Shown here piece after piece: positions 8,757 through 18,060 of a DNA stretch of 59,191 bases; the first letter of the stretch is position 1, and the number at the start of each line of letters is the position of its first letter. Below the pieces are notes generated by a model that worked only from the letters and a program-made list of their open reading frames with translations, was not told the origin of the DNA and did no database searches. The DNA is from Clostridia bacterium (GTDB lineage Bacteria > Bacillota_A > Clostridia > Oscillospirales > CAG-272). Where the stretch lies: the NCBI GenBank assembly GCA_017453335.1, contig JAFTKI010000090.1, forward strand, positions 1 through 59,191, read 5' to 3'. The translations under genes and the position numbers were made by a program.

Positions 8757-9626
8757 TCAGTGATTGTCGGAAAACCATCTTGAGCTTGCGCCGCACGGCA
8801 AAAAGGCTCCCGTTTGCGCAACGCGAAGACCAAGCTCTCCCGATTCGATCTGTCCGCCAAAGCGTTTTTTCACCTTCAGATCCAAAAGATAACTCATCGT
8901 AAGGGGCGAAAGTCCCGTGGTGTAGGAATTCACCAAAAAGAACAACGGATCATCCGACAAGAGGCGCGAGGTCAACGTGATCAGCTCATCAATGCTGTCC
9001 TCCAGCTTCCAGACCTCTCCGTTCGGTCCACGACCGTACGAGGGCGGATCCATGATGATCCCGTCGTAGTGATTGCCGCGGCGGATCTCCCGCTCCACGA
9101 ATTTCTTGCAATCATCCACAATATAGCGGATCGGTGCTTCGGAAAGTCCCGAAAGTGCCGCGTTTTCCTTTGCCTGCGCCACGATACCGCGCGATGCGTC
9201 AACGTGAACCACCGAGGCGCCTGCCTGTGCGGCGGCAACCGTTGCGCCTCCCGTATAAGCGAAGAGATTGAGTACCTTGATCGGTCTGCCCGCACGGCGG
9301 ATCAGCGATGAAAACCAATCCCAGTTTGCGGCTTGCTCGGGAAAAAGTCCCGTATGCTTAAAGCCCATCGGACGCAACACAAAACGAAGATCCCCGTAAG
9401 AAATGTTCCATGACTCGGGCAAGCGATTCTTTACCCATCCGCCGCCACCCGAATTGGAACGGCGATAAACCGCGTCCGCGCGCTTCCATGCGGGATGACG
9501 CGCTGCGTTTTTCCATATAATCTGAGGATCGGGACGGATCAGAATAAAATCTCCCCAGCGCTCAAGACGCTCTCCGTCCGATGTATCCAACAGCTCGTAA
9601 TCCTTCCAATTCTCCGAAAACCACAT
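8757..9626 (-). CDS. Class I SAM-dependent methyltransferase, RlmI/COG1092-like
   Basis: Likely RNA (probably rRNA) methyltransferase of 289 residues. The SAM fold is clear: LNLFAYTGGATVAAAQAGA (motif I), VVHVDASRGIV, RYIVDDCKKFV, and the catalytic GIIMDPPSYGRG. The N-terminal part (LERWGDFILIRPDPQIIW) resembles the COG1092 group, but the PUA domain of true RlmI is missing. The exact target cannot be assigned. It lies between ruvC and ecfA1 in the same run. Confidence 0.78.
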   Translation of the reverse strand: MWFSENWKDYELLDTSDGERLERWGDFILIRPDPQIIWKNAARHPAWKRADAVYRRSNSGGGGWVKNRLPESWNISYGDLRFVLRPMGFKHTGLFPEQAANWDWFSSLIRRAGRPIKVLNLFAYTGGATVAAAQAGASVVHVDASRGIVAQAKENAALSGLSEAPIRYIVDDCKKFVEREIRRGNHYDGIIMDPPSYGRGPNGEVWKLEDSIDELITLTSRLLSDDPLFFLVNSYTTGLSPLTMSYLLDLKVKKRFGGQIESGELGLRVAQTGAFLPCGASSRWFSDNH

Positions 9627-9648
9627 ATCCGTACCCTTTCATAGAGTG

Positions 9649-10146
9649 TTATTTGTTATAATAGCTTGCCAGACGGGATGCACCGCTGTGCGCATGGCAG
9701 ATCGCAATCGCCAAAGCGTCGGCGGTATCGTCGGGCTTTGGGGGCTTGGGAAGCCCCAGAAGCATGGTGACCATCGTGATGACCTGCTTTTTCTCGGCTC
9801 GTCCGTATCCCACAACCGCCTGCTTGACCTGAAGCGGTGTGTACTCATAGATCGGGACACCGGCACGCTCTGCGGCAAGCAGGATCACGCCGCGCGCCTC
9901 GGCAACGCGGATACCCGTGGTGATATTGGTGTTGAAGAACAGCTCCTCCACCGCAACCGCATCGGGATGATACTTCTCCAAAAGCTCGTTGATCCCATCA
10001 AAGATCATCTTCAGACGTTCCTCGGTGCGAAGTCCCGCAGGCGTTTGCACCGAACCGTACGCAACGGTGCGAAACCGTGTATTTTTATATTCAACCACAC
10101 CCCAACCAACGATCGCAAGTCCGGGGTCTATCCCAAGAATGATCAT
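9649..10146 (-). CDS. ruvC: Holliday junction resolvase RuvC
   Basis: Endonuclease that cuts Holliday junctions after RuvAB branch migration. It has 165 residues from ATG 10144-10146 with AAAGGAG upstream. The acidic active site is visible as D7 in ILGIDPG, the EE pair in VAVEELFFNTN, and the DDTADALA segment near the end. A longer reading to 10215 lacks a ribosome site and would start near the -10. It is divergent from, and separated from, ruvA and ruvB, which lie 3.4 kb away on the other strand. Confidence 0.96.
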   Translation of the reverse strand: MIILGIDPGLAIVGWGVVEYKNTRFRTVAYGSVQTPAGLRTEERLKMIFDGINELLEKYHPDAVAVEELFFNTNITTGIRVAEARGVILLAAERAGVPIYEYTPLQVKQAVVGYGRAEKKQVITMVTMLLGLPKPPKPDDTADALAIAICHAHSGASRLASYYNK

Positions 10147-10194
10147 CGCTTCGCTCCTTTCCGCGTACCTGTTTGGCATAAACATCCACCTTGT

Positions 10195-10223
10195 ATTATA
10201 CCACCAAAAAATCAATATGTCAA
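10195..10223 (-). promoter_or_regulatory. Consensus sigma-A promoter of the ruvC run
   Basis: Minus strand: TTGACA (10218-10223), 17-bp spacer, TATAAT (10195-10200). Both hexamers match the consensus perfectly. Transcription would start near 10188, about 42 nt before ruvC, and could read through to clpE. Confidence 0.85.
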
Positions 10224-10272
10224 ACGATATTTTATTTTTTGGAAAATTCCGTTTAAAAATACAGAAAATCGG

Positions 10273-10301
10273 TTTACAGAGCGCTTTTTTTATGTTATAA
10301 T
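10273..10301 (+). promoter_or_regulatory. Sigma-A promoter of the DUF951-yfhO-ruvAB run
   Basis: TTTACA (10273-10278), 17-bp spacer, TATAAT (10296-10301), about 35 nt before the DUF951 start. Back-to-back with the ruvC promoter. Confidence 0.75.
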
Positions 10302-10342
10302 ATATATGTTTTATATTTTATATAGCAAAACAGGAGGCCGCC

Positions 10343-10558
10343 ATGCAAATCATTCCGCTTCATACCAACGACCGCATTCAACTGAAGAAAAAGCATCCTT
10401 GCGGCGGCAATATTTTTGTGATCCTTCGCGTGGGCAGTGAGGTCCGCGTAAAATGCGAGACCTGTGCAAGAGACATGACCATCGACCGCGTTAAGCTGGA
10501 AAAAGCGATCCGCACGGTGATCGACAGCACAGCTCCGACATCCGAGAAGGAGCAATAA
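10343..10558 (+). CDS. DUF951 family small zinc-ribbon-like protein
   Basis: 71 residues. It matches DUF951: LKKKHPCGGNIFVILRVGSEVRVKCETCARDM carries three conserved cysteines with CxxC and the HPCG turn. It is a small cytosolic protein common in Bacillota; its function is not established. The ribosome site is GGAGG at about 10331. It ends two bases before yfhO begins, so the two are probably translated together. Confidence 0.85.
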   Translation: MQIIPLHTNDRIQLKKKHPCGGNIFVILRVGSEVRVKCETCARDMTIDRVKLEKAIRTVIDSTAPTSEKEQ

Positions 10559-10560
10559 AA

Positions 10561-13533
10561 ATGAAGCAAGAACAGTCCGTTTTGCAAAACGCTCATCCCC
10601 CGTCTTTGCATACACGCCTGCAAAAAGCCAAGCAGCTGATAGGAATTTTTCTGACAAAATACCGGTATCTGATTCTTTGCGCGCTGCTTCCTGCCGTGCT
10701 GGTTTGGATGCTCTATATTGCAAAAGGCCATCACCCCTTCGGGGACGGTTGCGTTTTGGTGTTGGATCTAAACGGTCAATACGTTTGGTTTTTTGAAGCG
10801 TTGCGCAACTTCGTAAAAGGAGATGCCGATCTGTTGTACTCCTTCAGCCGCGCGTTGGGTGGCGAATTTCTCGGCATTTACGCCTATTACGTAGCCAGTC
10901 CCTTTTCTTTCTTGCTCGCTCTTTTTCCGAAGGAGCGGATGCTGGAAGGACTTTTAGCGCTGTTTCTCTTAAAAACGGCGATGTGCGGTTGGAGCTTCGG
11001 CTACTATATGCATCGCACGATGAAAGAAAAAAATCCGATTGCGATCATCGTCTTCGCTCTCGGATACGCAATGTCCTCGTACGCGCTGATCCAACAGCAT
11101 AATACCATGTGGATCGACGCAATGATGTGGTTACCGCTGATTACACTCGGTATCGAATCACTGATCAAGGAAGGCAGGTTCAGGCTCTACACCATTTTGC
11201 TGGCGATCACCCTGTTCAGCAATTTCTATATCGGATTTATGGTGTGCATTTATTGCGCCATCTACTTTTTCGTATACTATTTCGCACACGCCGAGAACGG
11301 AAGAAACAATCCTTTCGGTGAAACACATCACTTTCTCAAATCCTTTGGGCGGATCGCGCTGTATTCGGTCATCGCCATTGGAATGGCATCGCTCATTCTG
11401 CTATCGGCGTACTACTCGTTAAACTTCGGAAAAACGACCTTCTCCTCCCCCGATTGGTCCTGGTCGCTCAATTTTGATTTTTTGCAGTTATTTTATAAAT
11501 TTCTGCCCGGATCCTACGATACCGTTCGTCCCGAAGGTCTTCCCTTCGTTTATTGCGGCGTTTTAACCCTTCTTTTACTTCCCGTGTTCTTTTTCTCCAA
11601 GCGGTTTTCCGCGCGTGAAAAGCTTGCCGCCGCGATCTTTATCCTTGTTTTGATCTTCAGCTTTGCATTCAGCGTACCCGACTTGATCTGGCACGGATTT
11701 CAAAAGCCGAACTGGCTGAACTACCGCTACAGCTTTATGCTTTGTTTCTTCCTGTGTACGCTTGCCTGCCGTGCGTTCGGAGAGATCAAGACGCTGCCGC
11801 TCAAACCGATTCTCGGCGCCACCGCACTCATCGCCGTTTTGTGCATTGTTTTGCTTTTCACCGAGGAGAAAGACTATTTTTCACCCGATGCGCTGACCTG
11901 TATCCTGTTTACGGTTCTCTTGCTTGCGGCATATCTGACGGTCTTTGGAATTGCGCGAAAATGTACAGCAACGCAGATCATCAGCACGGTGTTGGTATCG
12001 GTCGTTTGTATAGAGGTCTTTTTGAGCGGTCTTTTCAACATGAATGCCTTTGATGCGGACGTAGGCTTCTCCAAATACAGCTATTACAACAATTTTCTTT
12101 CCAAAGCACGCCCGATCGTTCAAGCGGTACAGGAATCGGACACCTCCTTCTACCGAATGGAAAAGACCATTTCCCGAAAGGTCAACGACAATATGGCGCT
12201 CAATATCCGTGGGCTCTCGGGCTCGACCTCTACACTCAATAAAGAGACCGTTCTTTTTCTCAACAAGATGGGATATCATTCCCGAGCACATTCCTCCGCG
12301 TATTTCGGCGGAAATCCTGTGAACGATTCGTTGCTTGGCGTCAAGTATATCCTCTCCGAGGACTCGGTCTATTCCGATTATTATCAGATCTACACACAGG
12401 ATTTTGAAAACCGATATACCGCTTACTACAATCCGTATGCCCTGTCGATCGCTTACGGCGCAGACGATGCGGTTCTGGATTTTCCTTTGGGCTTTACCGA
12501 ATCGGACACAACGCTTCCCACCGAAAATATCGATCAAAGTGCCATGTCCGAGTGGCTCTCGGGTGTAAAGGATACCGTCAACGGCTGGCTGGACATTGAG
12601 GAGACCGATACCAACGCAACTTATGTCGATCCTTATCATTCTCCTTTTGAGCGCCTGAACGCAATGGTCAGCGCGATGCTGGGAGAAGAAGAAACGCTGC
12701 GGCTTTTTGTCCCGATTGAACTGACCGATACCGCGATCTCGGAAAACCTGGATGACCGCATCGACAACGGCTGTTACGCGTATATCAAGGAAAACGCCAA
12801 AAAGGACGCCTACGTTACCTATACGATACAAGTACCGAATGACGGTGAGATATTCTTCTATCTGCCGTCGGACGAGCTGCGTGAGGTCACAATGCTCATG
12901 ACCGTGAGCGGGATAGAAACCAAGCTCGGCTCGTTTGCAGGTAAGGATTCCAACGGGATCGTCGCCTTGGGCAAGCACCAAGCGGGCGACGTGCTGGAGC
13001 TGAAGCTGACACTTGAAACCGAACGGCTGTATGCCGTGATCGGCGAACACTACTTTTACTTTTTGGATATGGACGTATTTAAAAACGCCATGTCCCGTCT
13101 TGCAGAAGATCAACTGCAGATCACGAAATACACCGAGCATTCCTTTGCGGGAACCTTTCAGGCATCCCGACAAAAGGAGCTTGTTCTGACCACCATTCCT
13201 TATGATAAGGGATGGAAGATCACAGTGGACGGTCAAGCGGTTGAGCCGATCAAGGCGCTTGGCTCTGTCATCGCATTTTATATTGACGGCGAGGCGGGAC
13301 AAACACATTCGGTGGAGCTGGTCTATTCCCCGAATACGCTTTGGATCGGCTTGACTGTCTCTTTGATCAGCATCGGACTTTTGACCTCTCTCATTCTCTT
13401 CCGAAAGCATATCATGAAGATCAAAATTCTTCGTGCCGTGGTATCGGTTCCAAAGCAGCACTCCGATGACACCGTAAAAGGTCGGTTTGAAGGCGGAAAA
13501 CGAAAGAAAAAACGAAAAGCAAACTCTGCCTGA
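10561..13533 (+). CDS. YfhO family polytopic membrane protein, likely glycosyltransferase
   Basis: 990 residues. An N-terminal two thirds with many transmembrane segments (for example LILCALLPAVLVWMLYIA, IALYSVIAIGMASLILLSAY) is followed by a large extracellular domain, closed by one last segment (LWIGLTVSLISIGLLTSLILF) and a basic tail (RFEGGKRKKKRKAN). Family landmarks are GDGCVLVLDLNGQYVWFFEA, LGGEFLGIYAYY and YDKGWKITVDGQ. YfhO proteins have a GT-C-like fold, and in Bacillus YfhO decorates lipoteichoic acid. Its partner polymer here is unknown. ruvA starts 17 bp after its stop. Confidence 0.88.
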   Translation: MKQEQSVLQNAHPPSLHTRLQKAKQLIGIFLTKYRYLILCALLPAVLVWMLYIAKGHHPFGDGCVLVLDLNGQYVWFFEALRNFVKGDADLLYSFSRALGGEFLGIYAYYVASPFSFLLALFPKERMLEGLLALFLLKTAMCGWSFGYYMHRTMKEKNPIAIIVFALGYAMSSYALIQQHNTMWIDAMMWLPLITLGIESLIKEGRFRLYTILLAITLFSNFYIGFMVCIYCAIYFFVYYFAHAENGRNNPFGETHHFLKSFGRIALYSVIAIGMASLILLSAYYSLNFGKTTFSSPDWSWSLNFDFLQLFYKFLPGSYDTVRPEGLPFVYCGVLTLLLLPVFFFSKRFSAREKLAAAIFILVLIFSFAFSVPDLIWHGFQKPNWLNYRYSFMLCFFLCTLACRAFGEIKTLPLKPILGATALIAVLCIVLLFTEEKDYFSPDALTCILFTVLLLAAYLTVFGIARKCTATQIISTVLVSVVCIEVFLSGLFNMNAFDADVGFSKYSYYNNFLSKARPIVQAVQESDTSFYRMEKTISRKVNDNMALNIRGLSGSTSTLNKETVLFLNKMGYHSRAHSSAYFGGNPVNDSLLGVKYILSEDSVYSDYYQIYTQDFENRYTAYYNPYALSIAYGADDAVLDFPLGFTESDTTLPTENIDQSAMSEWLSGVKDTVNGWLDIEETDTNATYVDPYHSPFERLNAMVSAMLGEEETLRLFVPIELTDTAISENLDDRIDNGCYAYIKENAKKDAYVTYTIQVPNDGEIFFYLPSDELREVTMLMTVSGIETKLGSFAGKDSNGIVALGKHQAGDVLELKLTLETERLYAVIGEHYFYFLDMDVFKNAMSRLAEDQLQITKYTEHSFAGTFQASRQKELVLTTIPYDKGWKITVDGQAVEPIKALGSVIAFYIDGEAGQTHSVELVYSPNTLWIGLTVSLISIGLLTSLILFRKHIMKIKILRAVVSVPKQHSDDTVKGRFEGGKRKKKRKANSA

Positions 13534-13549
13534 ATGGAAAGGATATACT

Positions 13550-14182
13550 ATGTTTTATTATCTTAGCGGAAAATTAACGCATCTGGAAACCAATCTTGCC
13601 GTGATCGACGTGGGCGGCGTGGGCTACAAGCTCACCGTCAGCGGCACCACATACGACGCAATGCCCCCCAACCGTTCGGTCAGCGAGCCTCCGACGGTTC
13701 GGTTATATACTTATATGGCGGTTCGTGAGGACGGCATCGAGCTGTTCGGATTTGCAAGCGAAACCGAGCTGTCCTCCTTCAAAATGCTGATCTCGGTATC
13801 GGGTGTCGGTCCCAAGGCGGCAATGTCGATCCTCTCTCTCCTCACCCCCGAAAAATTTGCGCTTGCCGTTTGTACCGAGGATAAAAAGACGATCGCAAAA
13901 GCAAGCGGAATCGGTCCCAAAACGGCGGCTCGAGTGATTCTGGAGCTGAAGGACAAGCTGATGAAGGAACACGCGGGCGAAGACTTTTCCTCTGCATCCC
14001 TCAAGGGCGTTGCCCTGCCGCAAGCCAATGCGCGCGGAAAGCTTTCCGAAGCAACAGACGCACTGGTGGTGCTGGGCTATTCCCGTGCCGAAGCTGCAAA
14101 CGTACTCAAGGACATCCCCACCGAAACCCTGGAGCTGGAGGAGATCATCCGTCTCTCTCTGAAAAAACTGGTCAAGTATTGA
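13550..14182 (+). CDS. ruvA: Holliday junction branch migration protein RuvA
   Basis: Junction-binding subunit that recruits the RuvB motor. 210 residues from ATG 13550, with GGAAAGGA upstream; an in-frame extension to 13487 would lie inside yfhO and was dropped. The OB-fold start (MFYYLSGKL, VIDVGGVGYKL), helix-hairpin-helix motifs (ISVSGVGPKAAMSIL and ASGIGPKTAARVILELKDKL) and the C-terminal domain III (ALVVLGYSRAEAANVLK) are all present. Confidence 0.96.
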   Translation: MFYYLSGKLTHLETNLAVIDVGGVGYKLTVSGTTYDAMPPNRSVSEPPTVRLYTYMAVREDGIELFGFASETELSSFKMLISVSGVGPKAAMSILSLLTPEKFALAVCTEDKKTIAKASGIGPKTAARVILELKDKLMKEHAGEDFSSASLKGVALPQANARGKLSEATDALVVLGYSRAEAANVLKDIPTETLELEEIIRLSLKKLVKY

Positions 14183-14218
14183 TACTCCCGAACAATTTGA
14201 ATAAAGGAGACCGATTAT

Positions 14219-15292
14219 ATGGACATGGATACCACCGAATTTGACTTTGAAAACCGTATTATGAATACAAGCTACCACGCCGAGGATTCCGACGTGGACG
14301 TTTCCCTGCGTCCCAAAACACTGGATGAGTACATCGGGCAGGAAAAGGTCAAGGAGAATCTGAAGATCTATATTGAAGCCGCAAAAAAGCGCAACGATCC
14401 ATTGGATCACGTGCTTCTGTACGGCCCTCCCGGCTTGGGTAAAACCACTCTTTCCAACATCATTGCAGCCGAAATGGGTGTCAATATCCGCATCACGTCG
14501 GGGCCTGCCATCGAAAAGCAAGGCGACCTTGCCGCGATCCTTACCAACCTCAACGAGGGCGACGTGTTGTTCATCGATGAGATCCACCGTCTTTCCCGCT
14601 CGGTGGAGGAAATCCTTTACCCCGCTATGGAGGACTACGCGCTGGACATCATCATCGGAAAAGGACCTGCCGCACGCAGTATCCGTATCGATCTCCCCCG
14701 TTTTACCCTGATCGGCGCTACCACAAGAGCCGGTCAGATGACCACACCGCTGCGTGACCGCTTTGGTGTCATTCTGAAGCTGGAGCTTTACACCCCCGAG
14801 GATCTTGCCACCATTGTCCGCCGCAATGCGGGAATTTTGGGCATGGAGATCACCGATGACGGTGCGATCGAGATCGCGGGACGCTCACGCGGAACGCCCC
14901 GTATTGCAAATCGCTTGCTCAAGCGTGTGCGCGACTTTGCACAGGTTAAGGGCGATGGCTCGATCAATGCGGAAATCGCCAATTATGCACTCAACCGTTT
15001 GGAGATCGACCATCTCGGCTTGGATAACGTAGACCGCAGAATGCTTGAGACCATTATCAAATACTATGACGGCGGTCCCGTAGGTCTGGAAACACTTGCC
15101 GCAACGGTTGGCGAGGAGGCGATCACACTGGAGGATATGTACGAGCCTTATCTGATGCAGATCGGATTTTTGAACCGCACACCGCGCGGCAGATGCGTCA
15201 CACGCATGGCATACGAGCATCTGGGAATCCCCTACCGCGCTCCCAAGCCCACCCAAGAAGAGCAACTAAAAATGTTCGATATCGATCAATAA
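14219..15292 (+). CDS. ruvB: Holliday junction DNA helicase motor RuvB
   Basis: AAA+ motor that drives branch migration with RuvA. 357 residues. Walker A is GPPGLGKT, Walker B is [10 protein letters not shown], sensor 1 is [20 protein letters not shown], and the C-terminal winged helix has [28 protein letters not shown] precedes the start. It lies 36 bp after ruvA and is followed by a strong terminator. Confidence 0.97.
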   Translation: MDMDTTEFDFENRIMNTSYHAEDSDVDVSLRPKTLDEYIGQEKVKENLKIYIEAAKKRNDPLDHVLLYGPPGLGKTTLSNIIAAEMGVNIRITSGPAIEKQGDLAAILTNLNEGDVLFIDEIHRLSRSVEEILYPAMEDYALDIIIGKGPAARSIRIDLPRFTLIGATTRAGQMTTPLRDRFGVILKLELYTPEDLATIVRRNAGILGMEITDDGAIEIAGRSRGTPRIANRLLKRVRDFAQVKGDGSINAEIANYALNRLEIDHLGLDNVDRRMLETIIKYYDGGPVGLETLAATVGEEAITLEDMYEPYLMQIGFLNRTPRGRCVTRMAYEHLGIPYRAPKPTQEEQLKMFDIDQ

Positions 15293-15297
15293 ACAGA

Positions 15298-15346
15298 ACA
15301 CGCACAGAATACCAGTCAATGGCAAGGGATTCTGTGCGTGTTTTTT
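15298..15346 (+). terminator. Terminator after ruvB
   Basis: ACACGCACAGAAT (15298-15310) pairs with ATTCTGTGCGTGT (15329-15341), then a T run to 15346. It separates ruvB from the convergent gene ending at 15354. Confidence 0.9.
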
Positions 15347-15353
15347 GTTTGCG

Positions 15354-16157
15354 TTATTCTTGTTCGGATTTTTTTTCGGTGTTGGGATTTAAGATCGAGT
15401 TCTTTGCCTCATCGTATGCGATCTGCATAGCCTTGGCTTTCATATAGAGGTGATTGATCACCAGAATGATCACAAAGAATCCGGCTACAAAGCCAAGAAG
15501 CTCGGAGGCATATCCAAGGATCATCCACAACAGGTCTCCGCCGTCCTGCGGAATGTAACCCTCCCAAATATCATAGATCACACGCGTGATCAGATGGATC
15601 ACAGAAGGAATTGCCGCCAAAAGTGCCGCTGTCATCACAACCGGATTTTGACGGTCCTCCGGCTTCGTAACAGGAAAATACTTGGAGCTTCCGCTCATCT
15701 GTTGGCTTCTGCGGTAGATCAGCAGAAATGCAACGGTGATCTGTGCGGCATCCAGCAGCACGTCAATGGCAAGATAGAGCAGATCCTCGCGCCAAACACT
15801 CCACTTGGTGGGAATTCCGTTGATCAAATAGCCTGCGATCAGGCTGGCAAAATAACGAAAGATAACAGCACCGCCGATCACAATCAGAAACGGTCTGAAA
15901 AGCGTTGTTTTGCCAAGCGTGATCCCTACGTACAGCAAAAAGGCAAAGCTGATCCAATAAAACAAAAAGTTCGTAATATCCATCACGTAGTCCACAACCA
16001 AGGAAGCAACTCCGTCACGGAACAGAATATCCGAATTGGTCACATGATACAGCGGCGTACAGACCACCGCATAAAACGCCCCGATCCCCAAAAGGATCAA
16101 AGCCAGTTTTTTGAGATTTTTCTTCAAAACCGTCAAGTGAATCAATGATAATTTCAC
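15354..16157 (-). CDS. Multi-pass membrane protein of unknown function
   Basis: 267 residues, no family recognised. About six or seven hydrophobic segments are visible: LALILLGIGAFYAVVC, FLFYWISFAFLLYVGI, FLIVIGGAVIFRYFASLIAG, LLDAAQITVAFLLIY, TAALLAAIPSVIHLI and LLGFVAGFFVIILVI. The two ends are charged and probably cytosolic. It starts with GTG behind GAGAGGAAA, and ATTATA at 16188-16193 gives a possible minus-strand -10. It stands alone between ruvB and a divergent peptidase gene, so context gives no clue. Confidence 0.7.
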   Translation of the reverse strand: MKLSLIHLTVLKKNLKKLALILLGIGAFYAVVCTPLYHVTNSDILFRDGVASLVVDYVMDITNFLFYWISFAFLLYVGITLGKTTLFRPFLIVIGGAVIFRYFASLIAGYLINGIPTKWSVWREDLLYLAIDVLLDAAQITVAFLLIYRRSQQMSGSSKYFPVTKPEDRQNPVVMTAALLAAIPSVIHLITRVIYDIWEGYIPQDGGDLLWMILGYASELLGFVAGFFVIILVINHLYMKAKAMQIAYDEAKNSILNPNTEKKSEQE

Positions 16158-16223
16158 GTTTTTTTCCTCTCAAACGATATTTGATTTATTATAGCATAAA
16201 AAGAAGCTCATTTCACCTGTAAA

Positions 16224-16252
16224 TTGTAAATATTTTGATTCGACCGCATAAT
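16224..16252 (+). promoter_or_regulatory. Sigma-A promoter of the M14 peptidase gene
   Basis: TTGTAA (16224-16229), 17-bp spacer, CATAAT (16247-16252), 32 nt before the start codon. Confidence 0.55.
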
Positions 16253-16284
16253 CTGTTAGAAAAGTACCCGAAAAGGAGCTTGTT

Positions 16285-17211
16285 ATGCAATCCGAACAGA
16301 ATCATTTGTTTGATCAGCCGTGTATTCTTGATTACAACGCCCTTATGGCTCGAGTCAATGCCTTGGAAAATCGGTATTCATTTTTGCGTGTCGGGTGCCT
16401 TGGTACCAGTGTGCTTGGGCGATCGATCCCCCTGCTCACACTTGGCAACGGCACGCGTAAAGCGCTGTATGTTGCTACCCATCACGGTATGGAATGGATC
16501 ACCTCAGCGTTGCTTTTGCGCTTTGTCAACGACCTTTGCACCGCGTCAGAGCGGCAAACACAAATCGGCGGAGCCATGCCGCACTGGATGCTGGAATCTC
16601 ACACGCTGTACATCGTTCCCATGCTCAATCCCGACGGAGCAGAATACCAGATCCATGGGCTGGCGCCCGAAAATCCACTCTATGAGCGCGTTTTGAAAAT
16701 GAACGGTAACAGCGAGGATTTTTCGCATTGGCAGGCAAACGCGAGAGGCGTGGATCTGAATCACAATTACGATGCGGGCTTTGCCGAATACAAGCAAATT
16801 GAAATCGAAAACGGAACAGATAGCGGCTCTCCCACAAAATTCAGCGGTGAGTCGCCCGAATCCGAGCCGGAAACTGCGGCACTTGCCAATCTGATTCGCA
16901 CTTGTGAACCAAGCGGTGTGATGACATTGCATACACAGGGCGAGGAGATCTTCTATCAAAGCGGAGATCAAACGCCGCCGCGAGCCGAAAAGATCGCACA
17001 GCAGCTCGCAAGCGTCAGCGGATACCGATTATCGTGCGCCACAGGCACAGCGGCATTCGGTGGACTTACCGATTGGTGTGTACAGTCGCTTGGGATCCCC
17101 TCTTTTACCGTGGAGTGCGGTTTTGGAAAAAATCCGTTGCCGTATACACAGTTCTCAAGCATTTATTGCCGCCTGCGCCGAATGCTGTTTTTATTTCCCA
17201 TGCTTTTGTGA
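16285..17211 (+). CDS. M14 family zinc carboxypeptidase, possibly peptidoglycan-directed
   Basis: Zinc metallopeptidase of 308 residues. Zinc ligands fit HxxE at H67-E70 (ATHHGMEW) and the later His in MTLHTQGEE; the substrate-binding segment is ARGVDLNHNYDAG, and the catalytic glutamate sits in FTVECGFGKN. NPDGAEYQIHG is also typical. The layout resembles bacterial gamma-D-glutamyl-diamino acid endopeptidases, which act on cell-wall peptides. No signal peptide is visible, so it may work in the cytosol on recycled muropeptides or in the mother cell. AAAAGGAG precedes the start. Confidence 0.85.
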   Translation: MQSEQNHLFDQPCILDYNALMARVNALENRYSFLRVGCLGTSVLGRSIPLLTLGNGTRKALYVATHHGMEWITSALLLRFVNDLCTASERQTQIGGAMPHWMLESHTLYIVPMLNPDGAEYQIHGLAPENPLYERVLKMNGNSEDFSHWQANARGVDLNHNYDAGFAEYKQIEIENGTDSGSPTKFSGESPESEPETAALANLIRTCEPSGVMTLHTQGEEIFYQSGDQTPPRAEKIAQQLASVSGYRLSCATGTAAFGGLTDWCVQSLGIPSFTVECGFGKNPLPYTQFSSIYCRLRRMLFLFPMLL

Positions 17212-17224
17212 CGCAAAATCGACA

Positions 17225-17260
17225 AAAGTGCTTGAAACGACATCTCGTTTCAAGCACTTT
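17225..17260. terminator. Bidirectional terminator between M14 peptidase and smpB
   Basis: A perfect 16-bp stem, AAAGTGCTTGAAACGA (17225-17240) with TCGTTTCAAGCACTTT (17245-17260), around a CATC loop. It lies between convergent genes, though T-runs on either side are short. Confidence 0.8.
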
Positions 17261-17266
17261 CTTGCG

Positions 17267-17746
17267 TTATCCTTCGTAAGAACGGTCCTTCATGTGACGG
17301 TCGATATCTCTGCTTGCCTGACGTGCGGCATCGGAATCGCGTTTGTCATACAGCTTTTTACCGCGGCACAAGCCGATCTCCACCTTCACGTGGCTTCCCA
17401 GAAAATACAGCGAAAGCGGCACCAAGGTCAATCCCTTCTGCTGTACCAGCCCCTGCAGCTTCAAAATCTCCCTGCGGTGCATCAACAGCTTACGGTCACG
17501 CAACGGCTCGCGGTTGAAGATATTCCCCTGCTCATAAGGGCTGACGTGCATTCCAACCACGAACATCTCCCCCTTTTCAAAGGAGCAATAGGAATCCTTC
17601 AGATTCACGTTCCCGGCACGAATACTCTTAACCTCGGTTCCGAACAGAGCAATTCCCGCCTCATACCGTTCTTCCACAAAATAATCGTGGAACGCTTTTT
17701 TATTTTGCGCGATCACGCGTTTGCTATCCTTGTTTTTTTCTGCCAT
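17267..17746 (-). CDS. smpB: SsrA-binding protein SmpB
   Basis: Partner of tmRNA in rescuing stalled ribosomes. 159 residues. Typical features: NKKAFHDYFVEERYEAGIAL, LFGTEVKSIRAGNVNLKDSY, and the basic C-terminal tail GLCRGKKLYDKRD that occupies the mRNA channel. It ends the long minus-strand run after divIC. No tmRNA gene was found in the window. Confidence 0.97.
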   Translation of the reverse strand: MAEKNKDSKRVIAQNKKAFHDYFVEERYEAGIALFGTEVKSIRAGNVNLKDSYCSFEKGEMFVVGMHVSPYEQGNIFNREPLRDRKLLMHRREILKLQGLVQQKGLTLVPLSLYFLGSHVKVEIGLCRGKKLYDKRDSDAARQASRDIDRHMKDRSYEG

Positions 17747-17765
17747 ATCCGCTGTCTCTCGTTTC

Positions 17766-18050
17766 TTATTCGGGTATCAATATTTCTTCGTCGGGGAAAT
17801 AGAGTCCCCATTTTTCTTTTGCAATCCTGATGATGTCTTCCTTGGTATAGCCGCGGTCTTTCAGCTCCTGCAACTCTTCCTTTATTTCCTTCAGCTGATA
17901 CAGTTTCTCTTGACTTACCTTTTTTTCTTCCACCAAGGCATTATACTGCATCACACGGTACGCAAACAATCCGATCGAAACCACGATCAGCGTTGCCAGC
18001 AGGATGCGTATGAGCAGAGTAAGACTGAATTGTTTTTTATTGTTTGCCAA
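17766..18050 (-). CDS. divIC: Septum formation initiator DivIC/FtsB-like protein
   Basis: 94 residues: short cytosolic tail, one transmembrane segment (LLATLIVVSIGLFAYRVM), then a coiled coil (LVEEKKVSQEKLYQLKEIKE) and the DivIC end motif YTKEDIIRIAKEKWGLYFPDEE. It stabilises the divisome together with FtsL and DivIB. Its place after yabP-yabQ matches Bacillus. Confidence 0.9.
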   Translation of the reverse strand: MANNKKQFSLTLLIRILLATLIVVSIGLFAYRVMQYNALVEEKKVSQEKLYQLKEIKEELQELKDRGYTKEDIIRIAKEKWGLYFPDEEILIPE

Positions 18051-18060
18051 GCTTTTTACC

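Noticed and set aside
11881..13461. Open frame of 526 codons antisense to yfhO
   Set aside because: Same reason: an antisense shadow of a real gene.
16158..16284. Riboswitch or small RNA in the gap between divergent genes
   Set aside because: Only promoter elements and a ribosome site are visible; no stable fold or known motif.
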